Assembly: GCF_032854445.1 (NCBI RefSeq)
Contig: NC_088305.1
Span: forward strand, 18,401,717 to 18,465,716
Source of the DNA: Liolophura sinensis
Taxonomy: Eukaryota; Mollusca; Polyplacophora; Chitonida; Chitonidae
DNA length: 64,000 nt
Direction of reading: 5' to 3'
In this document: piece by piece, positions 47,401 to 59,400 of the stretch
Position numbering within the stretch: position 1 is the first letter of the stretch
Layout: each line of letters begins with the position of its first letter
Made by a program: the position numbers and the translations under genes
Notes under the pieces: generated by a model
The model's input: only the letters and a program-made list of their open reading frames with translations
What the model was told of the DNA's origin: nothing
The model's database searches: none

Positions 47401-50400
47401 TATCATGAAGGTATGGGAGGTTATTACCGTAACATGAACCCACAGTCCCCAGTATCATGAAGGTCTGAAAGGTTATTACAGTAACATGAACCCACAGTCA
47501 CCAGTATCATGAAGGTATGGGAGGTTATTACATTAACACGAACCCACAGCCCCCAGTATCATGAAGGTCTGAAAGGTTATTACAGTAACATGAACTAACA
47601 GTCACCAGTATCATGAAAGGCTGGAAGGTTATTACAGTAACACGAACCCACAGTCACCAGTATGATGAAGGTATGGGAGGTTACTACAGTAACATGAACC
47701 CACAGCCACCAGTATCATGAAGGTATGGGAGGTTATTACATTAACATGAACCCACAGTCACCAGTATCATGAAGGTATGGGAGGTTACTACAGTAACACG
47801 AACCCACCGTCACCAGTATGATGAAGGTATGGGAGGTTACTACAGTAACACGAACCCACCGTCACCAGTATGATGAAGGTATGGGAGGTTATTACCGTAA
47901 CATGAACCCACAGTCACCAGTATCATGAAGGTATGGGAGGTTATTACCGTAACATGAACCCACAGTCCCCAGTATGATGAAGGTATGGGAGGTTATTACA
48001 GTAACATGAACCCACAGTCACCAGTATCATGAAGGTATGGGAGGTTATTACATTAACACGAACCCACAGCCCCCAGTATCATGAAGGTCTGAAAGGTTAC
48101 TACAGTAACATGAACCCACAGCCACCAGTATCATGGAGGTCTGAAAGGTTACTACAGTAACACGAACCCACAGCCACCAGTATTATGAAGGCTTGGGAGG
48201 TTACTACAGTAACACGAACCCACCGTCACCAGTATGATGAAGGTATGGAAGGTTACTACAGTAACATGAACCCACAGCCACCAGTATCATGAAGGCTTGG
48301 GAGGTTACTACAGTAACACGAACCCACAGTCACCAGTATGATGAAGGGCTGGAAGGTTATTACAGTGACATGAACCCACAGTCACCAGTATGATGAAGGG
48401 CTGGAAGGTTATTACAGTAACAGGAACCCACAGTCACTAGTATTGTGAAGGTATGGGAGGTTACTACAGTAACACGAACCCACAGCCACCAGTATCATGA
48501 AGGTCTGAAAGGTTACTACAGTAACACGAACCCACCGTCACCAGTATGATGAAGGTATGGGAGGTTATTACCGTAACATGAACCCACAGTCACCAGTATC
48601 ATGAAGGTATGGGAGGTTATTACCGTAACATGAACCCACAGTCCCCAGTATGATGAAGGTATGGGAGGTTATTACAGTAACATGAACCCACAGTCACCAG
48701 TATCATGAAGGTATGGGAGGTTATTACATTAACACGAACCCACAGCCCCCAGTATCATGAAGGTCTGAAAGGTTACTACAGTAACATGAACCCACAGCCA
48801 CCAGTATCATGGAGGTCTGAAAGGTTATTACAGTAACACGAACCCACAGTCACCAGTATGATGAAGGTATGGGAGGTTATTACAGTAACATGAACCCACA
48901 GCCACCAGTATTATGAAGGCTTGGGAGGTTACTACAGTAACACGAACCCACCGTCACCAGTATGATGAAGGTATGGAAGGTTACTACAGTAACATGAACC
49001 CACAGCCACCAGTATCATGAAGGCTTGGGAGGTTACTACAGTAACACGAACCCACAGTCACCAGTATGATGAAGGGCTGGAAGGTTATTACAGTGACATG
49101 AACCCACAGTCACCAGTATGATGAAGGGCTGGAAGGTTATTACAGTAACAGGAACCCACAGTCACTAGTATTGTGAAGGTATGGGAGGTTACTACAGTAA
49201 CACGAACCCACAGCCACCAGTATCATGAAGGTCTGAAAGGTTATTACAGTGACATGAACCCACAGTCACCAGTATCATGAAGGGCTGGAAGGTTATTACA
49301 GTAACAGGAACCCACAGTCACTAGTATTGTGAAGGTATGGGAGGTTACTACAGTAACACGAACCCACAGCCACCAGTATCATGAAGGTCTGAAAGGTTAT
49401 TACAGTAACATGAACCCACAGTCACAAGTATCATGAAGGTATGGGTATTACATGTACAGTGTATTTAAGGATAAACTTAAAGGCTAAATTTTTTGTTTAA
49501 TGTCAATACTTCTATATCCTGTGATAAAATTGAACCATGGTACTCGTGTTGTGAAGAAATTAATTTACATGTATTTATTTGAATAGCTGTGTTACCTCTT
49601 CTCTGACAGTTCTTCGTTTTATATTTGTTTTGCCCAGACATTAGATGCAGATTTCTCTAAAAACCAGGATGCTTTGCTGGGGGTCCTGTCTCACATGTCT
49701 TGCGGGAAGAGCTTTGAGCTGATACTGGCAGCAGCGGCTGCCACGGGCAACCTGCAGGGCTTCTCTGTCAAACTAGTAAGGTGAGACATTTGTGTACTCT
49801 ACCCTAATGGTCAAGCTGATACTGTCAACACTGGCTGCCACGGGCAACCTGCAGGGCTTCTCTGTCAAACTACCAAGGTGGTTATTCAAGCCTGTTCTGA
49901 AGGAATTATTCTGTGTAGACTCGGAAACTTACGTTTATACTTCTCGTGAAACCCAGAAATTGATGAACCCAACTAACGTAGATTTGTCTCCAAAATCAGA
50001 TAAAAAAAGGGGCTTCATTCGCACTGAAAGTGGCTCCCATATGTAAAAAAAGGTTGAAGGTAAGGTAGCACGAATAGAGAATTGCATGTGTTTATACCTG
50101 TGCTTTTGTTTTCAGGTTGAACGAGTTTGCTAAGCAGTCTTCTGGGGAGACAGGAAAAGGAGCACTGAATCGCTCCTTGCTGTTTGACATTTCCTTCCTC
50201 ATGCTCTGTCACATTACGCAGATCTACGGCACTGAGGTACTCGCTCCTCTCTACCACACATGAGATACATGTACTACAGTTTTGCATTTATGTCTCACCT
50301 ACAGGCAGGCTCTTTGGTAGCCTTTTTTAGATGAACATTTTCTGCTGCCTCCACATAAATTTCACAAAACGCCACCCACCCCCTCCCTCTGAATCCCACC

Positions 50401-53400
50401 CTCCCCTGTTAACAAGGAATGCACTTACATCTATACAGTGGCATTCGGTTTCATGGGTGGAGGAAACTGGAGGGTAAACCATCGACCTTGAACAAGTTAT
50501 TGGCAACCTTATCCCATATGTGACTTACAAATGTGCATGCTGTATTGATGAAAGACAAATCCATGTAGTCTTCAACGAAAATTAGACCTACCACCATCGC
50601 TTGTCCGTGTTTTAAATTTGACACAAAATACTAAACGTTATTAGACTTTCTGTTTGCAGATCCTCTCATGCAGCGCAGACTGCATGGAGTCTTTTTTCGT
50701 GAAATGGGCGGTGCGCTGTCTGCCAGATGAGGGCAAGTACAAGTCAATAGACAACAGCGGTCCCACCGACTCCCTCAAGCTGGACAGTCTGCTGAGCCAG
50801 ATGTACGTGGGCGGGGAGATCAAGACTAGGTCAGTCACAGCCTCTATATAACCCAGTTGGTTGATTGATTAATTCATCAACCACTCACTTTCAAACCTCC
50901 TGATGAAAAGCTGCAGCCTTTAAATGTTTCTGATAAACTTAATCCATAACTAGCTGTGTGTTTCCCCTGGTTTCTGATCGGTTTTCTTCCACTATAACCA
51001 CCTTCGACCTGGCCGCTGACGTATATTAAGCGAAGTATTGTTGAGTAGGGCGTACAGGCAAATCAAGTCAATATTTATATCAAGTATTATGACATTTAAT
51101 TGTGATGGAAAAGGACTTTTAAATTTAAATTTAAATTTGAACAACATATTAATACTGATTGGCAAGCCCCTGAGCGGTGTCTGCCAAGCAACTTATTACT
51201 AAAGACTAAAGACATAAATTCCAAGGGATTAAAAAAACAAATCGAGAACAGAAAGTAATTCAATCTGTTCGTACATTGTTATGCAGTATAAAAGAATCTG
51301 TGTACAAATTTTAAACTTCCTGTAGCAAAACATTTTAATTGAAGTTGTGTTTGAAATTTTGACATATTAAAGATGTTTGATAAATATGGCCTTAGGTTGT
51401 CCACAGTTAACTATTATTATGAATGTGATGTACAAGCTTTTCGCCTCCCCCTAACCCGTTCCAAAAAAGAACACATTCTCATAAGAAGTGACATTACATT
51501 TTAAAGAGGTGAAGAAAGATAATGAGAGTTTGTTAGCCATGTTGTTAATCTCTGATAGCACTGGTATATATAGGACTGTTACTACTGGATATTCTAAAAA
51601 ACTAATAACAAAAAGGTTTATAAATTGTTCCAGAATACATGCAGAGGTCTTTGTGCGAGGCCAACGTTTTACCGTCATTTCTTACATGCAGTCCCTTATG
51701 TAGGAAGGCCTGCTAGCAAACTGCGGATGGTCGTGGGTTTCCCCCCGGGCTGGCCGCCGTTGTATAAGTGAAATACTCTTGAGTATGGCGTAAAACACCA
51801 ATCAAATAAATGAATACATACATGCAGTCAACTACAAAACAGTATGGGCGCCTTAGGGGCTGAGGTGGTTAGTGTACCTGACACAGTGACCCAGTAGGCT
51901 TTCATCGGTGCAGTGACTGAGTTCAGGTCCACTTCATTCTGGCTTCCTCTCTAGCATATGTGGGAAGGCCTTCTAGCAACCTGCAGATTGTCAAGGGTTT
52001 CCCCCGGGCTGTGCCTCCCACCATAGTGCTGGTGGCCATGGTATAAGTGAAACATTCTTGAATATTGCGGAAAATAAACAGTAAGTAAATAAAATAATTT
52101 AAAGGCAGATGAGTGGAAGCACATGTGTGTCATTAAATAAACAGGTTTGTTTATCTTCATCAGTACCCGTAAATTGTCTCTTCCACTTCAAATATATAAG
52201 AAAAAAATATTTCATAATATTCATATTAAAGTAGTAATGTCCATTTTCTTGAGTTTTTTTGTTTTTTTTTCTCACTGATTAGATGTAGGTGTTAATATTT
52301 AATTTTCTGTCTTTTCTGTGCAGCCTGCAGAAGTGGAATGAAGTGTGCATGAATGCTCCGTTTGCTGTTCAGGAGGTCTTGTTTGCATGGGAACAAGGAG
52401 TTATTCCTGCTGAGAATGTGAAGGTACAGTACTGCAGAATCATAAGACAGGTTTCTTACTGGATTTTTAAATCCTTCATTAAAGTACTTGAAATATTTTG
52501 AAAGGTGTTTAAAATGTTTTGGGAAATATCCTTGAGAGTACTTTTAAACATCAATTTATTTATTTATTTGATTGGTGTTTTACACCGTACTTTAGAATAT
52601 TTCACTTATACTACGATGACCAGCATTATGGTGTGAGGACACTGGCAGTGCCCAGGGGAAAGCAATGACCATCCACAGGTTGCTGGCAGACCTTCCCACG
52701 TACGGCAGGAGAGGAAGCCAGCATGGGCTGGACTTACGGCAACCACATTGGTGGGAAGCTGCAGGGTCATCGCACTGTGCTGGTGTGTGAACCCCTTCGG
52801 CCTCGAAGGCTGCCAAAAACTGAATACTTTCCAAGAAAAGACTACTGCCATGACAAAACAAACTCAGCCCCTGTCTAGTGATAAATTAAAAAAAAGTTTC
52901 ACTTTGAAATTGTCCCTATACGTGTGAAACACATGTACAAATAGGTAGTTGATTTAGATATGCATGACTCTGTGGATGTGTGATTATGGAGATGACCACG
53001 GGCGTCTCCGTGCCCCTAGGGGTGAGCACATAAGCACGGTGCATCTCACCAATGCGATCACTGTGAGTGCAAGTCCAGCTCATGCTGTCTTCCTCTCTGG
53101 CGCCTGCAAGAAGGCCTGTCAGCAACCTGCAGATGGTCATGGGTTTCCCCCAGGTTCAGTCTGGTTTACTCCCACTATAAATGCTGGCTAGCATCGTGTA
53201 AGTGAAATATTCTTGAGTGTGACGTAAAACAACAATCAAATAAATAAAACATCAGTCAAACAAATAAATCAATAAAGATGTCTGCTATTTTTTTAGGTGA
53301 CCTTGGACAATGTGAAGAGCCGAATGTGCTGCCTGCCCATTGTTGTGTCTGCCTGGCTGTGCAGTTACATCAACACTGTGGGGGAGGAGGGACGGGCCAA

Positions 53401-56400
53401 ACCCCTCAGCATGTTACAACAGCTCCTTAAGACCATTCAACCAGACCCCACAAACCAATACTACAATGAAAGGTAAGGATATAAATTATCTGAAGTTTAA
53501 AGGATACATGCAACGCTTGCTTTTTATTTCTTCGTGCAGAATATATGATATTGCGTACATGTATGAAATAGTTCCCTGTTTTCTTCTTGGGGCGTGCAAA
53601 AGGCTTTAAACTACAGTCTTCCCAAGGCCCCTGTAGTCAGGGTGGAATTTATTCAGCCTGCTGTGTTGATGTCAACGGTGATAGCTGCCAAGACAGTTTT
53701 GTCGGAGTTGGGGAGCCCAAATTGGGGTCGATAAGCTGGTTCTGTGTCCCCAGTAGGTTTATTGATGACATCATTTCTGAATATTTCCACCCATTTACAG
53801 AAAAGATGCATAAAGTATAGGCATTATTGAGAAATAATAAATCCATGTATGTATTTTACTCTTTTGCCATATCTTTTCCCATTTTCCTTAAAAGCATACT
53901 ATTGATTTTATAGTACCTTTTCATTGAAGACATACATGTATAATAGCTGTAGTTCACAGAAAATTCCGCATTGAAAATTTTTTCACTTTTCTTTGAAAAG
54001 CCTATTTTGAGTGTTTCTAAACCACTGGCAATCTAGGCTAAATTACAATCAGTATCGCAGCATTTTTTTTCTACCTAATTCTGCTTAAGCCATTGTGCCA
54101 GGGGGCATGTAATTGGTGGAAGTGGTCTTCAACGAACATTACTGCGCATGTGGTTCCATGCCAACCATTATAATCATCAGTTATCCATGTAATCCAGCCC
54201 TTCTCCGAGTCCATTAATCGGACGCTGCCGTTCTCTTACAGTGCCCTTTGCTTCAAGAAAAAAAAAATAAATAAATATAACCAGTGGAAGACAACAAAGC
54301 AGGGCTGGCTGGTCATAGTTGAGAATAGTTGAAGATTCTCGCGGCTGCGTGACGGCAAAAATAAACAATGGCCGTTGTGCATATATGTACCATAGGTTGA
54401 CACAGAGAAAGATAAGAAACATTTCTGACTGAAGCTCTATGGCCGCAGATTAGTTTATAAGGGCTAATTTTTGGTTCTGACGCCTCTTAAAAATTGCAAG
54501 GGGGTTGCACAGCATTTTTAAATGGAGCGCGCTCTGACGTTGATGTGGGGACATGCTATATGTATGTATAATGACCAATCAAAATTTTGCCAAACCTGAT
54601 GTCAGAGCCAACTCGGACTAAGTAAGGGCAGGTGTTGTGGTGTACACGTGTAGTGGAGGTCTCCTGTGGGGACTGAACCCCCTTAAAATATATGAGAATC
54701 AAAATATCTAACAAAGAGGTGCCCTTCACCTCTGGTTCCACCTCCCTGCCCTTCTGAGGCTGGATTAGGCCGTGGTCATCTAAGCATCCCCAAGGCCTCA
54801 TCAGCTTGCATTGTTTTTATGTTATTGTATGTTACATGTGTTGATTACTAACACAACATTTTGAGTAATTCTACTGCAGTGACATGTAATAAATTGCAAT
54901 TTACATCGCTGCATTTTTTATGTGGACTTCGGCTTAAGCCATGATGCTAGGTGGCGTGTAATTTACTACTATTTAAGCATTTATATGAACAGTTAAAATA
55001 AAACCTTAACTGAGGTAAAATTGACAAGAGGTCAGCTTTTCACCAGTTATGTGTAACCAGCTATTAGTCAGATATCTTTCGCGGATCTTCACCGAGTTTT
55101 TGGACAACTGATAAACGAAAATCAAACTTCAGCATAGAAACGTCAAGTAATAAAACAGCTCAAGCATTCAAGTAACAATGTTATCATTTAAACTTGTTTG
55201 TACCTGTCAGATGTGACAAAAATTCTATACAATACAGTAACTTGATCAGACAAAGGAAGTTAATCCTTCTAAGCTTTTAATCTTTTGAAGACTGTTAATC
55301 TGTATAAGACGAAGCCCTTACGCACTGTGTAAGCAAATATTAGTGTCACTCCGGGAGACGATGAGGGATTAAAATGTGATATAAATAAATCCCAGTTTAA
55401 TTCTCATGCATCAGCAAGTTAGTGAAAATATGACAGATTTGAGTAAATTTCTCAGAAATCGTCATTATGGAAAAGAAGTTTGAAGTGCGGAAACCCCCGA
55501 GCGTTGTATCGGGCGCATCGGAAAGGTGATCTGAAAGGAAGGCAAGTACAGTCGATAAAAAAACAGCCTCTCTCATCGTATGTATATTGTATCACGTACA
55601 CGTGCCCAGTACAAATTATTGATTTGTATGTCTCTAACCGCAGCAATAAATCAACAACAACAACGTCACATTGTGGCAATACTTAGACGGAGCTAACCCT
55701 CCTTAAAAGAAAGCAAGATTAACTGACGATCAGTTAAGCTGGATTTGTGAAAGCCGGAATACATCTAATTATTTCTTTCTAATTAACATATTTTGAAAAA
55801 GTATTTGTGCTTGTTAATGAATTTATAACTGTGTCGCATGCTACATTAATAAATTACTTACATGGGCTTTATATTCAGTGGTACTTATTTTCGCACATTT
55901 CCGCGAAATCCGCGAATCCAGGTCACACCTCATGGTGTCTACGTGTTGATTAATGTTTTCTGTTTTTCAGGTCACACCTGATGGTGTCTACGTGTTGACC
56001 AATGTTCTCTGTTTGCCAGTTCACACCTGGTGGTGTCTACTTACTGAAAAAAAGTTCTTTGTTTTTCAGGTCACACCTGATGGTCTCTGTACTGAGGAAG
56101 ATGACAAGCGATATCCTACCAGCAGCCCAGACTCTCTCCCAGGAGCACCTGATTCCAGCCAAGACTCTGCCCAATGATGCCTTGGCTCGCTGCCTCAGGA
56201 CAGTGTTCAGTCAGGGATGGTTAGATCTCACTTCTCTGCACACCCTGGAGCAGATCCTCAACCTCTGTGGCTCTGACTGGCTGTGCGACCAGCTTGTCAG
56301 AGTTAGTATCCAGTAAAATACTGTATTATGATGCTGGTATGGAAAAATACACACAAAGGCCTTTAAGAAAATAATACTTTTAATTCTGACACTAAAGTTT

Positions 56401-59400
56401 TAAAGTAATCTTAAAAAAAACCTACAAACTCGATGAAAAATGCAATAAGCTTAAGGTGAAATACAGGACTTTTGGTTGATATGGTGTGATTTGTTGAATA
56501 CAAGTTGCTACATGCATGTAAGCTCATGATAAAAGTCATGATAGTAGTCACATGATAATAGCACAAGCTATATTTCATATGATTTGCACCTCCAACCTGA
56601 AAGGAAAGGAAGCAGAAAAAATGAAGGACATGTACATGTAAGCTTCATCAGAGGGAGAGAGAAATACTGTAGTGCTATGCAAAAAATAAAGTTAAAGGAT
56701 ACATGAAAATGAACTCAGAAATAGAAAATATGATTTTCTTTATAGCAAGGCAATACTATGTTGGGCCTAAGAATTTGCTCCATAAAGTTTTTGCCATGTT
56801 ATGGCTGAAAAACATGGTCATTACATCTGCATGATGCCTTCATGAACAGTTGCAATCAAAGCATGACTGAGATACCTTGTTTAATTGTTATTTGACCTGG
56901 AACTCATTCATGGACTACGAATTTGAACTTTGATATGGAATTCCTGCCTGGATTATCCACAGTCTGCCCGGCATCATTGAAAACTGATGACCGCTTCTCT
57001 CTTGAGTGTTACAGGCTTTATTTCCTATTTGTATATTTTCTTACATACCTTTGTCTTTGGGAGTTAGTGTTAAACATTGTTTTGGAAATGGATCTTGCGA
57101 TTATCGACTTGGAATGCCCTTTACGTACGACGAATGGTATATGAATGTCAGACATGACTATTATATGTAATGCTGATGCGGCATGAAATTATTCATTCAT
57201 TCATTCATTTGCCTCAAAGCGTACATGTTTAGAGATACATGTAAACGAAGGTCATGAAATATTATGTTTGGTGCTGAAATCTACATTTCCAAGTCTCAAA
57301 ACCCCTTTTTGAAACCATTAGATCTCTCAAAATCAAATTAAAACTGTATTAAATCTTATATGTAGGCAAGGTTGAAATTTTAGATCAAGAGCCTAGCCTG
57401 TTGAAATAAAAAATAAAATAAAAAAATAAAAATAAAATCTTGTAAAGCATGTAATTTGTGGGAAATCTGGAAATAAATAAAAAGGTGGAATTTGAGTTTT
57501 ATTTTTATTCAGTTTTTGAATTTTTTGAGCGGTGGTTCTCCCGTTAAAACAGGAAATAAAATGGTTGTCGCCTAATCGTTCTTTCCCCAAAAAATGATAA
57601 AAATACACATTGGATGTGTTGATTGTTTTCAGCACATGCTTGAGGGTAAACAGCCAATAGACCTGACGAGAGCCCTCAGCATGGCGTTCTCAGCATTCCA
57701 CATAGACTTGGAGCCCCTGACCCTCAGTCTGCTGCTCCACACACTGCCCACACTCCTCCAGTCCTCCCACAGGATCCACCTGCTGATTGACCCACGGGGC
57801 TACACGCTCGCTAAGCTCTGTGTCATGTGTATTAGCTCGGCTTACACTGCTAAGACGGCTCATAAAGGTAAAAACCTCTGTGTGTGTGTGTGTACTTGTG
57901 TGCACACATGGTCTTAAGGGTGAAGTCACCTGTAGTTTGCATGCTGCCAAGATAGGTCATAAAGGCAAGAACACACAGAGTGTGCATACTGCCAAGATAG
58001 GTCATAAAGGCAAGAACACACAGAGTGTGCATGCTGCCAAGATAGGTCATAAAGGCAAGAACACACAGAGTGTGCATACTGCTAAGATAGGTCATAAAGG
58101 TAAAAGCACATGTAGTGTGCACACTGCCAAGACAAGTCATAAAGGCAAGAACACATGGAGTGTGCACACTGCTAAGGTAGGTCATAAAGGCAAGAAACGC
58201 AAGAACACACGTACTGTGTACATTGCCAGGATAAGTCCTTAAAGGTAAAAACACATGTAGTTTGCACACTGCAAGATATGTCATAAAGGTAAAAACACAT
58301 GCAGTGTGCACAATGCCAAGATAGGTCACATAGGCAAAATATAACTTTTGTTCACACTGCCAAGATAGGTCCCATAAGCAAACATACAACTTTTGTTCAC
58401 ACTGCAGAGATAGGTCACATAGGCACAAATATAACTTTTGTTCACACTGCCAAGATAGGTCACATAAGCAAACATACAACTTTTGTTCACACTGCAGAGA
58501 TAGGTCACATAGGCAAAAATATAACTTTTGTTCACACGGCAAAGATAGGTCACATAGGCAAAAATATAACTTTTGTTCACACTGCCAAGATGGGTCACAT
58601 AGGCAAAAATATAACTTTCGTTCACACAGCAAAGATAGGTCACATAGGCAAAAATATAGCTTTTGTTCACACTGCCAACATACTCTGTACACATATGCCA
58701 GTTAGCATAATGCATTCACCATTGTGATATTTTGTTTTATCTTATGCATCATTTGCATTTAGTCTGAATTGGACTGGTGATTTTCTTCTTTCTTTGCTTA
58801 GATTGTGTGGGATATGCGCGTCGTGGCAGGAAGCGATCCCGAAAAGATGTTGATCTAGAGGTAAGGCATTTAATAGATAATTGCTTGATTGGTCTTAGCT
58901 GACGTGCTGAAGACTTTTTCACTAACATGTACATATTCTTGATGGATACGACCGGTGAAAACTGGAGTGCTTGGTATAAACCACAGACCTCCAGCAGGTG
59001 TCTGACAAACCCCCTGACAAAGCTTTGGTAGACACAGCAAAATTTGAGCCAACTAGGCCGTGCAAGACATTTAAGATGAACTATTTCTAACTTAAAACAA
59101 TGGATAAATAAGAAAAAAAATGGCCACACAACCTATATTTTGCTGTTATCATACTTTTAGGGAATGTTTTGTGGCAATATACATTTACACATAAATTTCT
59201 GGATCTACTCATATCTTAAGTGTCCATTTCAGGATTTGTATTTGATCTGATTGATAGGACTTGGAAGAAAGTGAGAGTAGACCAAGTAAACAAAGACGGA
59301 TCCAGGATCCCGCGGAGATCACTTTCCACCTGGACGGATATAATCTAGGTGAGCTGCCTCATGATAAACCCCAAGGGAGAAGGCCACAGTCTAGTGGTTA

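Noticed and set aside
47384-49447. CRISPR-like array
   Set aside because: Regular 52-bp spacing, but there are no unique spacers. The whole unit is repeated and its founder is the exon 10 donor of an animal gene.
49811-49878. Alternative or mutually exclusive exon 11
   Set aside because: It lacks an acceptor in front and covers only the 3' end of exon 11, so it is a partial duplicate, not a usable exon by itself.
57850-58692. 280-codon minus-strand open frame with Cys/Leu repeats
   Set aside because: It is the antisense translation of the 45-bp exon 17 junction array.
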